From Proteobacteria bacterium UBA1148 (GTDB lineage: Bacteria > Pseudomonadota > Gammaproteobacteria > Steroidobacterales > Rariloculaceae): 8,177 bases of DNA. Location: the NCBI GenBank assembly GCA_002311835.1, contig DBZY01000034.1, forward strand, positions 57,787 to 65,963, in the 5' to 3' direction. Position numbers and translations under genes: made by a program. Positions within the stretch are counted from its first letter, which is position 1. Each line of letters starts with the position of its first letter. Of this stretch, positions 6,284-8,177 are shown piece after piece. The notes beneath the pieces were generated by a model. The model saw only the letters and a list, made by a program, of their open reading frames with translations, was not told the DNA's origin and made no database searches.

Positions 6284-6823
6284 TTAAGCCCTAAGAGGAA
6301 ATCGGAATGCTTCGAGTAAGGCTCGACCTTCTGCATCGTTCTTTGCTGTGGTGGTAAACGTTATATCCAAGCCACGGATAGTATCGATTTGATCAAAGTC
6401 AATCTCAGGGAAGATGATTTGCTCCTTAACACCCATACTATAATTGCCATGACCATCAAAAGAACTCGCACTCAACCCTCTAAAATCTTGGATTCTAGGA
6501 ATTGCAACATTGATCAACCGATCTAGAAACTCATACATGCGCTCCCGTCGCAATGTAACTTTGCAACCAATGGGAACCCCAGCTCTCAACTTGAAGGTAG
6601 CAACGGAAACTCTTGCATTGCAAATAATTGGTTGCTGCCCGGAGATCTTTTTCAGATCGGCCACAGCATGTTCCAGAACCTTTCGATCCTCAAGTGCTTC
6701 GCCAACCCCCATATTCATTGTGATTTTTATGAGCCGTGGTATGGCCATTTGGTTATTAACCTTCAGGCGTTCCATGATCTGAGGAACAGCTTTCTGTTTG
6801 TAGAATTTCTGCAGCCTACTCAT
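6284..6823 (-). CDS. rplE: 50S ribosomal protein L5 (uL5)
   Basis: This 179-residue protein equals E. coli L5 in length. L5 binds 5S rRNA, forms part of the central protuberance, and bridges to S13 in the 30S head. It starts MSRLQKFYKQKAVPQIMERL, then PRLIKITMNMGVGEALEDRK (29-48), ATFKLRAGVPIGCKVTLRRE (75-94), and the signature FRGLSASSFDGHGNYSMGVK (114-133) with EQIIFPEIDFD and the terminal RGLDITFTTTAKNDAEGRAL, LEAFRFPLRA. The position before SVATFK reads NARVSV where E. coli has RARKSV, a mild difference. It starts 1 nt after the rplX stop, with its GGA ribosome site inside rplX, and a candidate hairpin lies just upstream. In E. coli the S8 repressor site is in this region. Confidence 0.98.
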   Translation of the reverse strand: MSRLQKFYKQKAVPQIMERLKVNNQMAIPRLIKITMNMGVGEALEDRKVLEHAVADLKKISGQQPIICNARVSVATFKLRAGVPIGCKVTLRRERMYEFLDRLINVAIPRIQDFRGLSASSFDGHGNYSMGVKEQIIFPEIDFDQIDTIRGLDITFTTTAKNDAEGRALLEAFRFPLRA

Positions 6824-6824
6824 A

Positions 6825-7142
6825 TTAACTATCCAACACTTCGTTATTTGACTTAAAGTAACGAACTTTTTTTCCGTCCTCTAGATTACGGTATCCCACT
6901 CGATCGCCTTTCTGGGTTGTCGGGTTGAATAACATCACATTAGATACATCCAAAGGCATCTCTCTTTCGATGATGCCTCCAGCAACTCCAGCATTTGGGT
7001 TTGGTTTTTGATGCTTACGTGCAACATTAATACCTTCCACAAGAACTCTCTCATCTTCGTAAACACGTATCACAGTGCCCTTACGGCCTTTATCCTTACC
7101 AGCAATGACGATAATTTCGTCACCTTGTCGAATTTTAGCCAT
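6825..7142 (-). CDS. rplX: 50S ribosomal protein L24 (uL24)
   Basis: This 105-residue protein has a typical L24 length (E. coli 104). L24 is one of the two assembly initiators of the 50S subunit; it binds the 5' end of 23S rRNA and lies near the exit tunnel. The KOW motif covers about 5-32 (RQGDEIIVIAGKDKGRKGTV). It is followed by GINVARKHQKPNP (37-49), AGGIIEREMPLDVSNVMLFN (54-73) and GYRNLEDGKKVRYFKSNNEV. The start follows a 50-nt gap, the longest in the window, which contains a tandem TTATAGG repeat and an AGGAA about 12 nt from the ATG. The last codons hold a short inverted repeat (6840-6865). Confidence 0.97.
   Translation of the reverse strand: MAKIRQGDEIIVIAGKDKGRKGTVIRVYEDERVLVEGINVARKHQKPNPNAGVAGGIIEREMPLDVSNVMLFNPTTQKGDRVGYRNLEDGKKVRYFKSNNEVLDS
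6840..6865 (-). promoter_or_regulatory. Candidate mRNA hairpin at the rplX-rplE junction
   Basis: On the coding strand TTCGTTA and TAACGAA are perfect reverse complements. Between them, after one unpaired C, TTT pairs with AAA around a five-base loop AAGTC. This gives a 7 + 3 bp stem with a single bulge. It lies in the last codons of rplX, ending 16 nt before the rplE ATG and 5 nt upstream of its GGA ribosome site. The location corresponds to the E. coli S8 feedback site, but I cannot see a clear match to the helix-21 core, and the stem is AU-rich. S8 binding is inference. Confidence 0.35.
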
Positions 7143-7152
7143 GCTCTTATTT

Positions 7153-7172
7153 ATTCCTATAACGCCCTATAA
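7153..7172 (-). repeat. Tandem 10-nt direct repeat upstream of rplX
   Basis: In the rplN-rplX gap the coding strand reads TTATAGGGCGTTATAGGAAT: two adjacent 10-base units that share TTATAGG at the same phase. The second copy forms the AGGAA ribosome site of rplX. Two copies could be chance in a 50-nt gap. Confidence 0.5.
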
Positions 7173-7192
7173 CAGTCCTACAGTGCGGCCTT

Positions 7193-7561
7193 CTACAAGA
7201 CTTCCGGCGCGAGAGAAATTATCTTCATAAATCGGCTCGTGCGCAGTTCACGAGTCACCGGTCCAAAAATACGAGTTCCAATTGGCTCATATCGAGCGTT
7301 CAACAATACTGCAGCATTACCATCAAAACGAATCGCCGAGCCATCAGACCTACGAACTCCATGCCTCGTTCTGACAACTACAGCACTGTAGATTTCACCT
7401 TTTTTTACCCGACCTCTCGGGATCGCATCCTTGATCGTTACCTTAATAAGGTCCCCAATACGAGCGTAGCGCCGCCTTGAACCGCCTAACACCTTTATGC
7501 ACATGATTCGACGAGCGCCACTATTGTCCGCCGCCGTCAATACCGTTTCTGCCTGGATCAT
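7193..7561 (-). CDS. rplN: 50S ribosomal protein L14 (uL14)
   Basis: This 122-residue protein has the common bacterial L14 length (E. coli 123, with one extra Asn before PIGTRIFG). L14 lies at the subunit interface, contacts L19 and 16S helix 14, and is where the silencing factor RsfS docks. It starts MIQAETVLTAADNSGARRIM, then CIKVLGGSRRRYARIGDLIK (21-40), AIPRGRVKKGE, VRTRHGVRRSDGSAIRFDGN (63-82) and PIGTRIFGPVTRELRTSRFM, ending KIISLAPEVL, all strongly conserved. It is the first spc-operon gene in E. coli, where a promoter precedes it. Here the gap after rpsQ is 19 nt with only a weak GAGTGAAG ribosome site. Confidence 0.98.
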   Translation of the reverse strand: MIQAETVLTAADNSGARRIMCIKVLGGSRRRYARIGDLIKVTIKDAIPRGRVKKGEIYSAVVVRTRHGVRRSDGSAIRFDGNAAVLLNARYEPIGTRIFGPVTRELRTSRFMKIISLAPEVL

Positions 7562-7580
7562 CTTTAGGTCTTCACTCGCT

Positions 7581-7883
7581 TTAAGCGGCCTCGTTGCTAT
7601 CTATGATTTCCATGACTCGCCAAGATTTGTGCTTTGATATTGGACGGCATTCCACAATCATCACGACATCTCCTACCCGGCAGCGATTATCTTCATCGTG
7701 AGCCAGCACCTTTGTGGTTCGGCGAATGTATTTCCCATACACCTGGTGCTTAACCACGCGCTCAATAGACACAGATACACTCTTGTCTGCCTTATTGCTT
7801 AAAACACTACCGACCACAGTTCGGTTACGCTTCTCCCTATTCTTACTCTTCATTGGAATCTCTCTGGTATTGCTTTCACTCAT
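7581..7883 (-). CDS. rpsQ: 30S ribosomal protein S17 (uS17)
   Basis: S17 is a primary 16S rRNA binder with an OB-fold that stabilises the lower part of the 30S body. From the ATG at 7883 the protein has 100 residues, against 84 in E. coli. The conserved part begins RNRTVVGSVLSNKADKSVSV, then ERVVKHQVYGKYIRRTTKVL, AHDEDNRCRVGDVVMIVECR and PISKHKSWRVMEI. The C-terminus is DSNEAA. The ATG at 7883 overlaps the end of rpmC by 8 nt (ATGAGTGA) and has a GGA 7 nt upstream, so coupling with rpmC is plausible. A second ATG at 7853 with a GAGAG site 6 nt away would give 90 residues, closer to family length; the start is therefore uncertain. The frame open to 8015 lies in rpmC and is not used. Confidence 0.95.
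   Translation of the reverse strand: MSESNTREIPMKSKNREKRNRTVVGSVLSNKADKSVSVSIERVVKHQVYGKYIRRTTKVLAHDEDNRCRVGDVVMIVECRPISKHKSWRVMEIIDSNEAA
7860..7864 (-). promoter_or_regulatory. Ribosome-site-like GAGAG before the alternative rpsQ start
   Basis: Coding-strand GAGAG lies 6 nt before an in-frame ATG at 7853. Because GAGAG is also used before rpsN, rplF and rplR, it makes the shorter, 90-residue S17 a real alternative to the 100-residue form from 7883. Confidence 0.4.
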
Positions 7884-8091
7884 TAGCATGTCCACTTGCT
7901 TCAGCAGTCTTAAGCTCACACAGGACAGTCTTGATCCGCGCAATGTCTTTTCGGACCTTACCTTTCTGATCAGGCTTAGTACCCTGCCCAGTTGCTGCCT
8001 GCATCCGCAGATCAAATTGCTCGCGCCGAAGTTTCCCTAACTCGTCAGTTAGAGCCTCCGACGACATAGCTCTAAGTTCTATTGTCTTCAT
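7876..8091 (-). CDS. rpmC: 50S ribosomal protein L29 (uL29)
   Basis: This 71-residue protein compares with 63 in E. coli; the excess is a C-terminal tail (TAEASGHANE). L29 is a two-helix protein by the peptide exit tunnel, where with L23 it forms the docking site for SRP and trigger factor. The first helix holds LRAMSSEALTDELGKLRREQ (6-25) followed by FDLRMQAATGQG, and the second has VRKDIARIKTVLCELK, the family signature (V-R-x-D-I-A-R-I-K-T). The usual N-P-x-x-I/L linker between the helices is here TKPDQKGK. The ATG overlaps the rplP stop by 1 nt (TGATG). Confidence 0.96.
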   Translation of the reverse strand: MKTIELRAMSSEALTDELGKLRREQFDLRMQAATGQGTKPDQKGKVRKDIARIKTVLCELKTAEASGHANE

Positions 8092-8177
8092 CAGACTCCA
8101 TACCTCAAGACGAATGTAGTGGCAACAGGCAGCTTTGCGGCTGCACGCCTGAACGCCTCTCGCGCAACCTCCTCGGT
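8091..8177 (-). CDS. rplP: 50S ribosomal protein L16, C-terminal end (5' part outside window)
   Basis: The last 28 codons and a TGA stop are visible. The peptide reads TEEVAREAFRRAAAKLPVAT followed by TFVLRYGV. This matches the E. coli L16 end, with E-E-x-A-R-E-A-F-x-x-A-A-A-K-L-P and T-T-F-V. The last few residues (LRYGV) differ from the E. coli ending TKTVM. L16 binds near the A-site and the stalk base of the 50S subunit and is needed for late 50S maturation. The stop shares one base with the rpmC start, the usual L16-L29 arrangement of the S10 block. About 108 residues lie beyond the window edge, judged from the 136-residue E. coli protein. Confidence 0.93.
   Translation of the reverse strand, partial: TEEVAREAFRRAAAKLPVATTFVLRYGV

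Noticed and set aside
6262..6336. N-terminal extension of S14
   Set aside because: Mostly inside rplE; S14 homology begins at MAKKSM (6261).
7714..8040. Plus-strand ORF of 108 codons with a hydrophobic middle
   Set aside because: Antisense to rpsQ and rpmC; the hydrophobic look comes from reading their codons in reverse.
1..8177. A novel accessory or defence system
   Set aside because: Every stretch is accounted for by the conserved S10-spc-alpha genes; no foreign gene, repeat array or mobile element was seen.

Overview
This window is the distal part of a bacterial S10-spc-alpha ribosomal protein gene cluster. Every gene lies on the minus strand, so transcription runs from high to low coordinates. 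In transcription order it reads rplP (3' end only), rpmC, rpsQ, rplN, rplX, rplE, rpsN, rpsH, rplF, rplR, rpsE, rpmD, rplO, secY, rpmJ, rpsM, rpsK, rpsD, rpoA (5' part only). Both window edges cut through a gene. No plus-strand gene is supported, no gene is broken, and there is no sign of a mobile element, CRISPR array or RNA gene.

The organism is most likely a gammaproteobacterium. secY is followed directly by rpmJ, with no adk, map or infA between them. S14 is the 101-residue zinc-free form, S4 is the 206-residue zinc-free form, and the RpoA, SecY, L5, L6 and S11 sequences read like gammaproteobacterial ones. Base composition looks near balanced. The order or genus cannot be named from this window alone.

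Layout: 7193-8177 holds the end of the S10 block and the first spc gene (rplP 3' end, rpmC, rpsQ, rplN). 2160-7142 holds the rest of spc (rplX to secY), and rpmJ follows at 2028-2141. 1-2017 holds the alpha block (rpsM, rpsK, rpsD, rpoA). The longest intergenic gap is 50 nt, between rplN and rplX. Several junctions overlap or touch: rplP/rpmC by 1 nt, rpmC/rpsQ by 8 nt, rpmD/rplO with no gap, and rplX/rplE and rplO/secY with 1 nt. No stretch over 300 bases lacks a gene.

Together the genes supply large-subunit proteins (L16, L29, L14, L24, L5, L6, L18, L30, L15, L36), small-subunit proteins (S17, S14, S8, S5, S13, S11, S4), the SecY translocon channel and the RNA polymerase alpha subunit. This is a conserved housekeeping region and I see no new biological system in it. 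The points that merit a check are regulatory. The gaps where E. coli has its spc promoter and its alpha-operon leader are only 19 and 10 nt here, and a candidate hairpin sits just upstream of rplE, where E. coli has its S8 feedback site. A tandem 10-nt repeat precedes rplX, and rpsQ has two credible start codons.
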